64,000 nucleotides of DNA from Venturia oleaginea (GCA_013176395.1 JABMLP010000011.1:1762811-1826810), one strand, 5' to 3'; numbered from the stretch's first letter, positions 13,231 through 23,768 are shown. The notes: generated from the sequence alone by a model not told the origin. Translations and numbers: made by a program.

Positions 13231-14812
13231 AGACGTATCGTTGGCACTGAAATTCGATTGGATTGGCGGGACTGTGGTATTGATATGAATAGTTGCGAGG
13301 GACAGAGAGCAATGGATGCTCTCTCCTTTTAGCGAGTCCTTATCCAGCTAATATCATAACTTAACGGTCTTGTGATGCTATTCATGCCAAAGGGCTTGGC
13401 AACTGACATGGATATAGATTTACTGATGAATTAGAGGTAGACATTTTAATTTCAATCGGAAGTAGAACCGTGCCTTCGACGGTATCTGAATCTTTCCATG
13501 ACTCTCGGGCGATATTTCTTCCTTATTCAAAGCTGTTTCGAGGCGAGGCGACCATGGGGCAAATTGTCAAATAATCTTTTCTTTTTATGCAGAGGACGGT
13601 ATAAATCCCCTACCGGCTTCCTCTCATTTCCATTCCTTCAAAGGTGAAATAATTGCGAGGCCTTACTGACGGTGTTCTGGGTGTACGTTTCAGCGGATCT
13701 TTTTAGGTGGGTAAAGGGAGTGGGAAGGGAGGGGAAGTGAAGGTGGGTGCGAGAGGGTTGAGAGCTTGGAGAGGAGGGGAATACGTGGTGGAGTGGGGAT
13801 GTGGTGATGCTGGGAAGAGAAATTTGTTGGTGGTGGAAGTGATGGGGCGATGGTGTTGGTGGGTTTTGTAAGGCTTTGAGGTTGCGCTTGTGATGGGGGA
13901 TTGGGGTTAGGATGGAATGGTTGGTGGTTGGTTTTGGATGGATTTAATGAAAGGATATAAGACGCGTCCTACTGATCCTTGGTTCCCTATTGCTTTGTTG
14001 GGGGATTAATGCCGATAGTCGGACGAGAAATCGGAGGGTTGTTCGTATATATACAGTTCATACTCATCTCCCAGCGATCAAGAGAAGAGCAGAGATTGCA
14101 GCGATCGTATCACTTTGCAGTTCGGCCGTGCGAGTGATCTTTTTTCATTGATGAGCTTGGCTAAGGGAATTAGTGGGTGTTGTATGTGCTGGTGGAGAGC
14201 ATGGGTACTGTGGAATTGTTTGGATAACGGTAGGTCGGGATGAAGTTTTTAAACTTTGTGGTGATTGATGGTAGCTATCTTTATCTCCGTAATGGGCAAG
14301 CTTCCATCCCCGAAGTTCAAAGACAACACGAGGTTATCTCAGATTTCGACGTGCTTTTCGTCGATACTCTTTTACTTTATACAAAGCAGATACCACGCTT
14401 TCCCTAGGCAGACATATGGAGATTTGAATCTTTGCGATTCCCAGTCTGAGATGCATGGAGACTTTATATCCTTTTGCTCTGGCATTTTTTCCCCTCCGAG
14501 CCCACCTGATAGAGGCATCACTCCTTGCTTTCACAGAACTTTTTACATTCGTTGTCGAGATATAGAAAGAGTATCCAATTAAACCAAACAACATGATGTG
14601 TTAGTCTTTGTCCGTCTACGTTCAGTGGTCGGAAATCGAGTCCGTCTGGAGGGCAAGCAGCTGAGTGAAAGAAAGAGCTAGATTATAGGAGGGAAAGTTC
14701 CAGTGCAAGGAAAAAGTGCGGATGTGATGAAGGTCATCATCGTTCGACATCGAGTTGATAAGTCACTAGTAATAAGATATAGAAAGGGTGATCTCCATGG
14801 CCTGAGACGTTA
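13231..14812. other. Intergenic, G-rich tract
   Basis: This stretch follows the UVRAG stop. 13690-13930 is strikingly G/purine-rich on the plus strand, with many GGGA, GTGG and GGTG runs. Only short ORFs (up to 105 codons) occur and none has a recognisable motif. Confidence 0.5.
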
Positions 14813-15263
14813 ATGGAAAGCACCCCCCGCTTTCTGAGACGTCGGACTTGTTTTCTATGTACCGTTGAGGACATGCACCCTTGGAGGTTGACGGAATATA
14901 TACCGATCCTCCTCAGAAAATACCCTTATCCTCTAAAGAAACTACCACGCTTTCCTCGCCTGACCCTAAGAGAAATAGGAATCGATCCGTTTCTAGCTTT
15001 GTCGGGTGCCCCAATGGCTGGTACGAGCGTCGATATATGTTGGAAGGCACAAAGATGTATTGATAACTGCATGAGGCCTCCTATATACACGATAGAATAT
15101 GCTGATGACGCAGGAGTAAGGAGTGGTCAATCCCAAGCAAAAACGCGTAGCAAACGCCCCTTCGCTCTGAATTTCATTGGTTGCACTGAGGCGACCGCAG
15201 GGAGCGAAAATTTTGAACAAAATCCCGTTAAAATCCATAAACCTTTTTTTTTTTTTTTTTTTT
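14813..15263. other. Unassigned stretch ending in a 20-T run
   Basis: A plus-strand ORF of 173 codons starts at 14813 but runs through the 20-bp T homopolymer (15244-15263) into the gypsy A flank, and its composition gives no support for a real protein. The T run marks the end of the gypsy A element on the minus strand. Confidence 0.4.
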
Positions 15264-15319
15264 CAATATTCTTTCCATCAATCCAAAGTGATTGGCTACC
15301 TTTGCGCAATAAAATTCTC

Positions 15320-17245
15320 TCACAATCCGGTTAGCTCTATTCCACTCTGTGCGATTAGTAAGGGTTTCAGCAATCCAGGCGTCTTATCTCTTGGCTTCTT
15401 TGCACGGCGACATGATTGACATGCGCTCACAAAGGTGTCGATGTCAGCATTCATCTTTGGCCAGTAAAACTGCCTGGCAACCATGGTTCTAGTCTTGTTT
15501 CGTCCTGGGTGAGCTGATGATAATGACCCAGGAATCTCTTGAAACAACTGAGTTCGCAGGTGGTCTTCTTCTGGCACAAAAAGACGACCCTGAAATAGCA
15601 GCAGCCCATTGTCGTCTGTCAAGTGTGGATGCTTCTCGTTTCCGGCGAGGTTTCTGAATTCCTCGAGTGATATAGCAGTGCGATTGGCTTTCAATAAGCG
15701 ATCCACTAGATGTACCTGATCTCCACTGAGAGAGATGGGTAACAGTTCGACGTTGCCTATCACTGAGTCTGGGATCAACTGCATTGTTCGCCCTTGCTCG
15801 GCAATGGCCTTCTGAGTCTGAAGCTCCTCTGCTTTCCGTGACAGAGCGTCTGCAATGATGTTTTCTTTGCCGGGTCGATATACAATCTTGAAGTTGAACC
15901 CTGCAATAAAATCCGCCCATCTGGCCTGTCTTGGCCTCAGTAATCGCTTGGTGGTGAAGTACTCCAGCGCTCGGTGGTCAGTGATAGCGGTAAAGGTATC
16001 TTGAATACCTCTCAATTCACCATTAAACTCTTCCAGGCCTCGAATCAGGGCTAGCATTTCCTTGTCATGGATCTCGTAGTTCATTTCATGAACGTTCATG
16101 GTCTTGCTGAAGAATGCAACAGGGTGTAGCTTACCATCATCACCTCGCTGTGATAATTGGCCTGCGACAATGCCGTCAGAGGCGTCGGTCTCCATAACTG
16201 TCTCTCTGAAAGGGTCATATAGGGCTAGGACTGGTGCAGTGGTAAGGGCTTCTTTTAGTTTCTCAAAAGCGTCAATGCAGTCTTCGTCAAAGTCGAAACT
16301 GGCCGACTTCCGAGTCAGGCGAATGAGAGGTCTGGCAATGCGGCCAAAGCCCTTGATGAACTTTCGATAGAAGTTACAGAAGCCTATAAAGCTCTGAATC
16401 TGCTTGATTGATTTGGGCTGTTTCCAGTACTTGACAACAGCGATCTTTTCTTGGTCCACTCGGATACCTTCTGTGCCGATAATGAAGCCCAGATCCTCGG
16501 TCTCTATCACGTCAAACTCACTTTTCTTGATGTCGCATTGCAATCCTGCGTCTCTCAGTCGTTTCAGCACCTTATGTACATGCTCGGTATGGGTCAGAGG
16601 ATCGTCAGAGTAGATAAGAATGTCGTCCAAATATGCGGTACAGAAGTCGTCGAGGTGGTCCATGAGCACTGTGTTCATGTATCGCTGCCAGGTAGCAGGT
16701 CCATTGGCCAATCCTTCCATCATGACTTTGCATTTGAAGCTGCCATACCTAGTCCGAAATGTCGTGAGATCCTCAGAATCAGTAGCCATGCGAATGCGAT
16801 GAAACGCCTGCCTGATATCTAGTTTGGTGAATACCTTGGCTTTTGACAATCGGTTCATAGTCTCTCCAATCAGTGGGATGGAATACCTATCCCTCTTTGA
16901 CAGCGCATTGAGTTTGCGGTAGTCAATACAGAATCGGTCTTTCTGCTTCTCCCCCGCAGGAGTCGGCTTCTTGACAATGAGAATTGGTGATGCAAAAGGC
17001 GATGAACTTGTCTCGATAAAGCCTGACTCCAGATTCCGTAGGAGCCATTCCTTGACAAACAACAGCTCATCCAGAGACATATTGTAGAGAGGACAATACC
17101 CAGGTACAATATTCTTGTCTTCCAGCTCAATGACATGGTCCACTCTTTTCTTGTGGTCTGTTAGACGACTGGAATCTGCTTCTGAGAAGACGTCCACAAA
17201 AGGTTGGTGCTTCCCTGGCAATTTCTGTGCAATGAGTTCCTTCAT
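15320..17245 (-). CDS. Gypsy A Pol: RT, RNase H, integrase finger
   Basis: This 641-codon ORF is uninterrupted. It holds a Ty3/gypsy reverse transcriptase with CIDYRKLNALSKRDRYSIPL, KLDIRQAFHRIR and the catalytic TAYLDDILIYS block, then an RNase H with METDASDG and a His/Asp block ITDHRALEYF. The integrase H2C2 zinc finger (HPGRNKTRTMVARQFYWPK...CQSCRRAK) is followed by GLLKPL and then by unrelated residues up to the stop. The integrase DDE core is absent. Its ATG overlaps the stop of the upstream linker ORF (ATGA at 17242-17245), pointing to coupled translation or frameshifting. Confidence 0.85.
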   Translation of the reverse strand: MKELIAQKLPGKHQPFVDVFSEADSSRLTDHKKRVDHVIELEDKNIVPGYCPLYNMSLDELLFVKEWLLRNLESGFIETSSSPFASPILIVKKPTPAGEKQKDRFCIDYRKLNALSKRDRYSIPLIGETMNRLSKAKVFTKLDIRQAFHRIRMATDSEDLTTFRTRYGSFKCKVMMEGLANGPATWQRYMNTVLMDHLDDFCTAYLDDILIYSDDPLTHTEHVHKVLKRLRDAGLQCDIKKSEFDVIETEDLGFIIGTEGIRVDQEKIAVVKYWKQPKSIKQIQSFIGFCNFYRKFIKGFGRIARPLIRLTRKSASFDFDEDCIDAFEKLKEALTTAPVLALYDPFRETVMETDASDGIVAGQLSQRGDDGKLHPVAFFSKTMNVHEMNYEIHDKEMLALIRGLEEFNGELRGIQDTFTAITDHRALEYFTTKRLLRPRQARWADFIAGFNFKIVYRPGKENIIADALSRKAEELQTQKAIAEQGRTMQLIPDSVIGNVELLPISLSGDQVHLVDRLLKANRTAISLEEFRNLAGNEKHPHLTDDNGLLLFQGRLFVPEEDHLRTQLFQEIPGSLSSAHPGRNKTRTMVARQFYWPKMNADIDTFVSACQSCRRAKKPRDKTPGLLKPLLIAQSGIELTGL

Positions 17246-18075
17246 TTCAGGGGTTTCATCTTCAGGAGCTTTCCTTCGATAGCAGCAAGAGCAATCTTCA
17301 GTCCGTCCTCATACTGTGCTAGAGAGTCATGCAGTGAGCTTTCCAAGTCAGCAGACTTCTGACAGATTAGCAGTTCCACCTCATGAAGAGATATTGCACC
17401 AGCGACTGCCTGTTCGTCTTTGAGATTCGACCGAAATGCTAGGGCACTAATCAAGTTGAGATCGATATCCACAGGACTCCTCAGGGGGAAATTCAGTTCG
17501 ACAATAAAAGCCTGATGAGCCTTCCTACATATCTCATTATCCATGGCCTTATATGCCTTGCTTCTGTCCCATTCAAATGATGTATTATGCGTTGTAGGGA
17601 GGTCCTCAAAATCGTTGGAATCGGATTCCTCCTCGAGGTCTGAGAGGTCCGAGAGATTAGAGCAGCCGCTGTCGCTGTCGCAGTCACCTACTGAGCCAAA
17701 GTAGTCATCTTCAGCATCTTCTTCGGCGTCCACAACGGATGGAGGTTGGTAGAGTCGATCTAGTTGGAGTGTGGTAGGCTCGCGGAAGTCTCGTGTTACT
17801 TTCGCGTCAGACAGGTTCACAGGCTCAGAATCGTTGAGAAACGTCGATATCCGCATAGTTTGCGATAAAAATTTGTCCGCATCTGACCTAGCCTGCCTTC
17901 GAAGCATACTCATTCTGCCATCAGTAATCTGCTTATCCTGAGCATCCATTCCATTGTGTCTGCGCAGAATGTCCTTTCTGATCGTGTGGGCTGAGGTAGT
18001 CACAGTGAATGGACTCAAGTCAATAACAACCCTTCGCTGGATAGGCTGTTCCTTGGGCCTCCCATCTCCTTCCAA
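17242..18075 (-). CDS. Gypsy A linker ORF between protease and RT
   Basis: This 277-codon ORF lies between the protease ORF, which it overlaps by 61 bp in another frame, and the RT ORF, which its stop overlaps as ATGA. It is acidic (a run of D/E/S around residues 120-155) and ends in a short helix-rich part. I see no enzymatic motif. It is probably the part of the polyprotein upstream of the RT, reached by frameshift or reinitiation. Part of an element that is no longer complete. Confidence 0.6.
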   Translation of the reverse strand: MEGDGRPKEQPIQRRVVIDLSPFTVTTSAHTIRKDILRRHNGMDAQDKQITDGRMSMLRRQARSDADKFLSQTMRISTFLNDSEPVNLSDAKVTRDFREPTTLQLDRLYQPPSVVDAEEDAEDDYFGSVGDCDSDSGCSNLSDLSDLEEESDSNDFEDLPTTHNTSFEWDRSKAYKAMDNEICRKAHQAFIVELNFPLRSPVDIDLNLISALAFRSNLKDEQAVAGAISLHEVELLICQKSADLESSLHDSLAQYEDGLKIALAAIEGKLLKMKPLK

Positions 18076-18476
18076 ATCAATCGGGGTAGCTCACAGTCTG
18101 GCAGAACCCGATTGTGGGCCAGCCAAGCTCTTCCTAGGATGATATCGTGATGCCCAAGTGACACTTCCAGAAATGGAATGTTGTATTCCTGTCTGCCCTG
18201 CAGTTCCAGGTGGAGGAGGGTCGCATAAGTAATGTCCTCTTTGGCACCATTGGCGTAACCAGTTGCCACTGCTGCTTGCGGTAATGGTTTTCGAATCACT
18301 TCCTGAAAAGTCTTGCGGGGTCTCTCTGCTTGTCGTCGATTCATGAATGCATATCCATTGGCACCTGTGTCCACTAATGCCTTCAGTTTCACGGCCAGTC
18401 CGTTAAAATACACAACGCAGTCAAAAGCGAGAGAGGTTCCTCCAAAGACTTTTGAAAGGTCACGTTCCTGCACCAT
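18015..18476 (-). CDS. Gypsy A aspartic protease-like ORF
   Basis: This 153-codon ORF carries the retropepsin active-site pattern ALVDTGANGYAFM near residue 36 and a following hydrophobic block IILGRAWLAHNR that matches the ILGxxWL motif of Ty3/gypsy proteases. It sits downstream of gag and overlaps the linker ORF, in the normal order for the family. A start codon is present but expression as a fusion from gag is more likely. Confidence 0.72.
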   Translation of the reverse strand: MVQERDLSKVFGGTSLAFDCVVYFNGLAVKLKALVDTGANGYAFMNRRQAERPRKTFQEVIRKPLPQAAVATGYANGAKEDITYATLLHLELQGRQEYNIPFLEVSLGHHDIILGRAWLAHNRVLPDCELPRLIWKEMGGPRNSLSSEGLLLT

Positions 18477-18532
18477 ATATCGAAATTCGAGATCGCGATT
18501 GAAAGGACCTGGTTGGGTGACTTCTACCAGGC

Positions 18533-19471
18533 CTACAAGTTTTTTGGCAGTTCCGAGATTATTAAGGCATCGGTTTCCGCATTCAGTTCATTCACCTGCT
18601 GTTGGTTGCATTCTCGAGCTCGGTGTCCTGCGTTTCCACATTTGAAGCAGCGTCCTTCTTTGGCGCGCTTCATGGCTTCGTCTTTGTCGAGTCCGAAGTT
18701 GCGATAGCTTCCAGAATCCATAGCGGTCTGCGCGTTGCGAATGGGGTATTCAGTCCCAGATGAGCAAGGCCTTGAGCTATTCTGGCTGCTGTTGTTACCG
18801 TTGCCTCCATTGCCTAATGCACCAGATGGCTTCTTGTCGTTCTTCTTGTCCGCAGTCTTCCTAATCTCTGCTTGTCGCTTCTCATAAGCTGCCTTGTAGG
18901 TGCGAGAGATGCTGGCTGCTGTACTGCATAGTAATGCGAAGGACACCTCTAGGTCGTCGGCTTCTCGTGCTAGTCCTTCTTGCAATCTGCTGTACAGCTT
19001 CTCGAAGAAATCCTCCTTGTAGTTGTCCTTGGGCACCTGGGCCTCTGCTGCCAGGGTAAGGAAGTTGTTCTTAAACTCATGGAGGTCGCCGTATTGTCGC
19101 ATCTGGAGGTCCCTGTAGGCTTTCTTCGCATTGCGCAGTTCGAATGGGTCCTGGAATCGCTCGCGCATAGCTTCAAACATATGCTCAGCAGTCAGTTTAT
19201 CCAGTTCCATGCCTAGGGCATTATGTAGAACTATGAGGGCATCTTTGGCACCTCCCTTCACTCGGTTCAGGATGTAGGCTTTGGCACCGGCATCATCGTA
19301 CTTTTCCTGACTGATCTTGTTGTGCATGTTCATATTCCAGTGCTTCCAGTCCTTTGCGGTAGACTTCTCTGACAGTTCATCCGGATTTGGGAGGCGGAGA
19401 CTACTCTTTAGGTTTGAGAAGGAATCGTTGCTGCTACCGCCAACTTCTCCATTCATCAGTCGCTTGTTCAA
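18533..19471 (-). CDS. Gypsy A Gag with CCHC zinc knuckle
   Basis: The 312-residue product has the helical capsid-like arrangement of fungal Ty3/gypsy Gag (WKHWNMNMHNKIS...AYILNRVKGGAKDALIVLHNAL) and ends with one zinc knuckle, CFKCGNAGHRARECN, near residue 280. It is directly upstream of the protease ORF. The ORF is intact. Confidence 0.82.
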   Translation of the reverse strand: MNKRLMNGEVGGSSNDSFSNLKSSLRLPNPDELSEKSTAKDWKHWNMNMHNKISQEKYDDAGAKAYILNRVKGGAKDALIVLHNALGMELDKLTAEHMFEAMRERFQDPFELRNAKKAYRDLQMRQYGDLHEFKNNFLTLAAEAQVPKDNYKEDFFEKLYSRLQEGLAREADDLEVSFALLCSTAASISRTYKAAYEKRQAEIRKTADKKNDKKPSGALGNGGNGNNSSQNSSRPCSSGTEYPIRNAQTAMDSGSYRNFGLDKDEAMKRAKEGRCFKCGNAGHRARECNQQQVNELNAETDALIISELPKNL

Positions 19472-19710
19472 CTCTCAATTGATCCTTGACCAAGGTCTCG
19501 TGTTGCGTGTCGAACCATTCTGCCTTCAGCTTTTCTGCAGTAGCCAACAGTGTTTCTAGGTCTGTAACGCGGGACGTCAAGTCCGCATTGCGCGTCTCTG
19601 CTATGGTAGTTTCCTGTCTGGCTGACTTCTAAATCATCTTTCAAGTTGGCTACTTGGGTCTGTAGAGAACCTACATAGGTGTCGTACAGTTGCTTTGCTC
19701 GGGCGACTAC

Positions 19711-20211
19711 CTACTCAGTGATTTCTCGTAAGATCGGTATCTGTGCCGTCCAGGCTTGTTCTTTTCGGTTCCACTTGATAACTTGAGCTGCGAATGTATC
19801 GGAGTTGGTAAGCATTGCGGCCTTGATTTCGTCGGCCTGTATAGGTAGCTTGTCCTTTTGGAAGTCCACATTTCTCATAAGAGGCCTGGTTCCTGGCAAC
19901 TTAAGGTATTCATATCGCATCTGAGAGTCATCATTGGAATCCTCTCGTGTAGGGACTACCTTGGTCAAGTCTGACATCTCTCCAATGTCGACGACTCCAT
20001 CTCGCAATAGGGTAAGGCGCGTATCGCCTTCATACAGGGCAGTCATTCTGAGGTAGGGTTTGAGGATTTTGTCGGTCGGAGGTTCGTAAGGTTCGTCGGT
20101 CGGGGGTCGGCTGTCGCTAGCAAGTCGGGTTCTGGGTTCTTTTTTGAGCGCAGTCTCTTGTGTTGAAAGCGTCAATGTTCTTTGTTCGTGAAGCTGTTCG
20201 CGGGGCTTCAA
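19711..20211 (-). CDS. Gypsy A leader ORF, unknown function
   Basis: This 166-codon ORF lies 5' of gag in a different frame, between the presumed LTR and gag. It is proline- and charge-rich and has no motif I recognise. It could be the N-terminal part of a longer Gag broken by a frameshift between 19711 and 19471, or an accessory ORF. Confidence 0.4.
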   Translation of the reverse strand: MKPREQLHEQRTLTLSTQETALKKEPRTRLASDSRPPTDEPYEPPTDKILKPYLRMTALYEGDTRLTLLRDGVVDIGEMSDLTKVVPTREDSNDDSQMRYEYLKLPGTRPLMRNVDFQKDKLPIQADEIKAAMLTNSDTFAAQVIKWNRKEQAWTAQIPILREITE

Positions 20212-20588
20212 AGACTGTTCAAGAGTCTCAAGTTCGAAGGCTTTTCGTAGGACCTTAAGGTGCAGAGACTTTTCGTAGAGTCTTAAGGTTCGTGTTGACC
20301 TGCGCAGTTTTCGGTGTCTGCGTCAACAGTTGCGGATAATACACGATACGTACGTGCAATGGCCTTCCCAGGCAAAAGATAGACCTAAGATAATGCCAAG
20401 GCAAGCAAAAGAGGTCATAGATAGATCTATTGCTCTAAGTACTGGGTGTGATAAGAGAATCTTATTAGGTAGAGAGCAAAAGACCTCGGAAGCGCGAAGA
20501 TGTAGCGCTCTAGCCACAGGTGGCTGTGCACGCCACGCTAAGGCCATGAAGCAACGTGACTGCAGGATAGCCATGATGTGCCGTCACG

Positions 20589-21800
20589 CTCTCTCTAACT
20601 TAATGCTCAGTGTGACGGCACGGCATGGCTCCTTTGCCGTCACGTTACTTCATGGCTCGGGCGTATCGGCTTAGCCACATTGTGGCTAAGGCGCGATATC
20701 TTCGCGCCCTCGTAGTAACTCGTTCTCTACCGTAAATTCTATTATCACACTCAGTTCTTAGAACCCTAGTTCATTCTATACATTCTATCGCTGCCGTGAC
20801 ACTCAGCTTATCTATCTGTTTCGCCTTATCCCTTAAGGCTAATGGGTTCCCTAAGTATGTTTCTGCTTATAAAAGTTGCCTTACACCAGATTCCTATGCG
20901 GCAGTGTATTTGGTTGTGTGATACTGGAAACAATAGTAAACATCGTAGTCGTGATTTCGCTGCTTGGGTGTGATACTCCGGGTATGCCCGTAGACGAGGC
21001 CGTCTGGTAGCTGCCGTATTGTATGGCGCCGATCGTGCTATAGACCTGCCGTCTTATAGTCGGAGCCTATCTGCTGCTAATCGTTTTTCCTACTTGCTGT
21101 ATCGCGCGCCTACTCTTGCCAATGCCATAACTGGGACGCAACAGTCTGGGGAGAGGCTCAAGACTACGTCTGCCAGCTTACAAAGAGGGGATTTGCCGCT
21201 AATAGGCTTCTTCAATGCGCCCTTACTGCTTACTGTGTCGCGCACCTACTCTCGTCACTGCCATAACTGGGACGCAACAGTTCGGGGAAAAGCTCAAGGC
21301 TCTGAACAACAGCTTGTAGCAGGACGGTTTGCTGAGACGTTGGAAGAAGTTGTCTGTGGTATCGATAGTTGTATGCCGGGCGTCTGGTGTTCGAGTTGCG
21401 TATAAGGTGATGCCTTTCTATCGGTGGCTCTTCGATTCTGGATCTCGCAGTGTTATCTGGGGTGATGGGCTGGTCGGGAAGCGCATCGGCGACTATGGGT
21501 TTTAAAGTAACTGTGATGCTGTGGGGTATTGAGCTCCGTCGTCATACCCCGTGTCGCTAGATGGTGACTAGATGATTGCTGTTGTCTTTGGTGGACGCAT
21601 CGTTCGTGTAGCTTGCTCGTGGTATTCGTGTGCTTGCTCTGCCGTGGCCGCGACAGCGACTCTAGAGGTACCTCATCGACGCTGAGGGACGCGCGATAGC
21701 GTCTAGAGGCCGGAGCGGCCACTGGCAGGTGTGCTTTGGTGATCTTTAGATGATACCTCTGTAAATTCCAAGAATTGAGTTCTCGCTGTGTGTTCTTGTT
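20589..21800 (-). repeat. LINE-tailed non-coding repeat, copy D
   Basis: This is a diverged copy of the repeat seen as copies A, B and C (50139-55385). Its 5' end (about 21795, reading CACACAGCGAGAACTCAA on the minus strand) is present. Its 3' part is cut off by gypsy A, and a solo LTR sits at 20611-20801. It carries one 350-bp internal unit with two CATAACTGGGACGCAACAG subunits, whereas A, B and C carry two such units. Short ORFs in it appear in the other copies too but show no protein motif. Confidence 0.75.
20611..20801. mobile_element. Solo LTR S1 in copy D
   Basis: This 191-bp sequence starts TGTGACGGCACGGCA, ends TGCCGTGACA and is flanked on both sides by CTCAG (20606-20610 and 20802-20806), a 5-bp duplication as left by LTR elements. 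Removing it restores the sequence of repeat copy A at that site. It resembles the right end of gypsy A and the solo LTR S3 at 51807-55484. Confidence 0.85.
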
Positions 21801-21804
21801 TCCT

Positions 21805-21958
21805 TCTTGTTTACATTGAGCAAGGGGAAGTGGGACGCGATGGATTTGTAATTTATCACGTGTTGGCTGTCTGATGAAGTCCACCTGACCGGGCATAGCT
21901 GCTGATTAAGAGCGGCCAAAACCGAGTAGGAATCAATCAACCAATCAATCAATCAGGT
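21805..21958 (+). repeat. 5'-truncated LINE-family 3' end, copy E
   Basis: About 150 bp match the last part of the LINE and of repeat copies A-C (GATGAAGTCC...GCATAGCTGC...ACCGAGTAGGA) and end in a degenerate AATC repeat at 21935-21956. Loss of the 5' part is typical of incomplete target-primed reverse transcription. It lies head-to-head with copy D. Confidence 0.75.
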
Positions 21959-21959
21959 G

Positions 21960-22713
21960 TGGGAAGTGTGGGAAAAAGCCAAGAGGTGTGGGAGTACACC
22001 TTGGCACCTAGAAGCAGAACGGTATGTAGGGAGGACGTTGAACGAACTTTCCTTTCTCTCTTCGTGGTTATCTCATGTTATGTTTCTCACATAGGAGCTC
22101 TTTCAACCTACTACAGTAACGACCTTTTACTTAGATACAATCAAGCACAAGTTATATGCACACGAAGCAAGCCCACCCCCAACCTTCATACTAACCGACA
22201 AACGTTCAGGATTGATCTGATGATTAAATCGGTTAGACAACAATTGAATTGGGAGATACATCGGATGGCTAGGATCTAGTGAGCCTCTAAAGAACCTGAG
22301 CAAGGGAAGGTATTTAAAGTAAGTACTTCCAGACTGATATTGCCCTTACCCCAAACCCGCGGACCAGAACAAGAGGACACAGGTGTCAAGAAGGTCTTGT
22401 CACATCCTGGTACAGAAGGCACACTTGAGCTATACCGTTCTTACATCCTTTATCACAATAGCTCCTGCTAGAGTACACACATCATATGTAAACATCAGCT
22501 CTACGGCTGAACATAGAAATACAATACACAATGATAGACATCATACATGTTTACATCACCTTGCAACCCTTACTGCAACAGGTCTTGACATAATCAATTG
22601 TGTTGAGAAACGAGTTCTCCGTAACAGAAGACCGCCCGGATGTATTAATAGGCCTAAGGTAATACCAAGACCCTAAGAGTACGAGAATATCTTCGAGAAG
22701 ACTATTTTTAGTA
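21960..22713. other. Unassigned stretch
   Basis: ORFs here reach only 106 codons and show no motif. The composition is AT-rich. It lies between two transposon remnants and may itself be old transposon DNA. Confidence 0.4.
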
Positions 22714-22780
22714 TAACGTACTCCACCGAGCCGGCCACACCACCGAGCCAGCCACTTTTCCTTGGCACGACCAACTCATA

Positions 22781-23527
22781 TTATGCCTCTTCAATTTTAT
22801 CGTTATCAACAATAGATTCCAAGTCTGTCGTGCTGCTATCTGATTCAGAAGATATCTCAATATCTTTTTTATACCTTCGCGCATTGTGCCCAGTCGCGCC
22901 GCAGTTCCCACAGCGCCGTATAGCTGGCCGGGCTGTTTCTTGATCACCACTACCACGAGCCTTCTTTGATTTCTGAGGCGCTACAGACGCCTCAGCAGCT
23001 ACCTGCGCTGCTGCAGTTCCATACTCTATAGTACCACCTTGCTGGATCCACTTCCTTTTGCGCGATTTTCGCTTCGTCATTACTGCCAATTGCTCTTCAA
23101 GCTCGTGGTTTCGTGCAATAAGTAGAGCGTTCTGGTGCAGCATCAATTCAGCGCCCTTGACAAGCTGAGATAAGCCAGTCTGCGCAGTAACTGGTGACCG
23201 AGTGAAAGATTCGCGTACAAGCTTTAATTGAGATCCAAATTCTTGAGTATTGCTTGGAGTCGTCGACTGCCACGGCGTCTCCTGCGGTGGGGGTGCTGGT
23301 GGGGTACGTAGCCGTACTTCAAGGCGATCCAATATCACCTCCGCGCTAATAGGGACTAGCCCTACCATCTCAAAAGCCTTTCGACAGCTCTCTTCTGTAA
23401 ACACGTCGAAAAAAGCGTCTTTGAAGGCCGGGAGGAAGCCTTCTTTGTTGATATGGTAGACGCGTCGGCGTGCCAAGTCTCGAACTCGTTGAGAGTACTT
23501 GCACTTCAACGGCGAGAAGCAGACCAC
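22781..23527 (-). pseudogene. Pogo transposase C-terminal third with zinc knuckle
   Basis: This 248-codon ORF starts inside the last catalytic block (VVCFSPLK...KYSQRVRDLARRRVYHINKEGF) of a Fot1/pogo transposase and runs to its natural end. The tail contains a basic segment KRKSRKRKW and one CCHC-like knuckle, CGNCGATGHNARRY, in which the fourth ligand appears to be replaced. The same catalytic block is found at 56080-56139. The DNA-binding and most catalytic parts are missing, so it is not functional. Confidence 0.75.
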
Positions 23528-23703
23528 ATCAAGCGGCTGGAGGATATGCGATGAATGAGGTGATCAGAGGGCCTTTGGTGTTTGATGTTGAAGGCTGCAG
23601 CAGCGCGCCGTAGTCTTTGAAATTGGCCATAGGTATAGGCCTGAAGAGCGAGATCAATTCTGCCTTCTTCTTGAACGGCTATCGCGTTGCGTTGTTGAGA
23701 CAT
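23506..23703 (-). pseudogene. Pogo transposase N-terminal HTH fragment
   Basis: The first part (MSQQRNAIAVQEEGRIDLALQAY... in register) is the psq-type helix-turn-helix that opens fungal pogo transposases and parallels the start at 36092 in this window. After about 42 residues it passes into the C-terminal part in the wrong frame, marking the internal deletion of the element at 22716-23766. Confidence 0.75.
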
Positions 23704-23768
23704 TGCGTGTTGAAGAGGATAAGGGCTGTGCCAAGGAAAAGTGGCCGGCTCGGTGGTGGAATACGTTA

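Larger units (their letters stand above)
15264..20588 (-). mobile_element. Ty3/gypsy element A, 3'-truncated, ends at poly(A)
   Basis: On the minus strand this element reads 5' LTR-like sequence (up to 20588), leader ORF, gag with zinc knuckle, aspartic protease, linker, reverse transcriptase, RNase H and an integrase zinc finger, then stops. The integrase catalytic core and 3' LTR are missing. After the integrase finger the sequence departs from pol and ends in 20 consecutive A (minus strand) at 15263-15244. The right end starts GTGACGGCAC and resembles the solo LTR at 20611-20801, so they belong to one family. I cannot fix the inner end of the 5' LTR or its primer site. The poly(A) end instead of an LTR suggests either a broken copy or one inserted by LINE machinery. 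Confidence 0.75.
22716..23766 (-). mobile_element. Deleted pogo/Fot1-like DNA transposon
   Basis: The ends are inverted repeats: left ACGTACTCCACCGAGCC and, on the minus strand, right ACGTATTCCACCACCGAGCC, both leading to GGCCACTTTTCCTTGGCAC after small insertions. TA flanks both sides (22714-22715, 23767-23768), the expected pogo/Tc1 duplication. Inside, the first roughly 45 codons of the transposase (23703 downward) are joined directly to its C-terminal third (23527-22781); the CENP-B-like domain and most of the DDE core are deleted. It is a 1051-bp non-autonomous derivative. Confidence 0.82.

Noticed and set aside
14813..15334. 173-codon plus-strand ORF
   Set aside because: It runs through a 20-T homopolymer into the antisense of gypsy A and has no motif.
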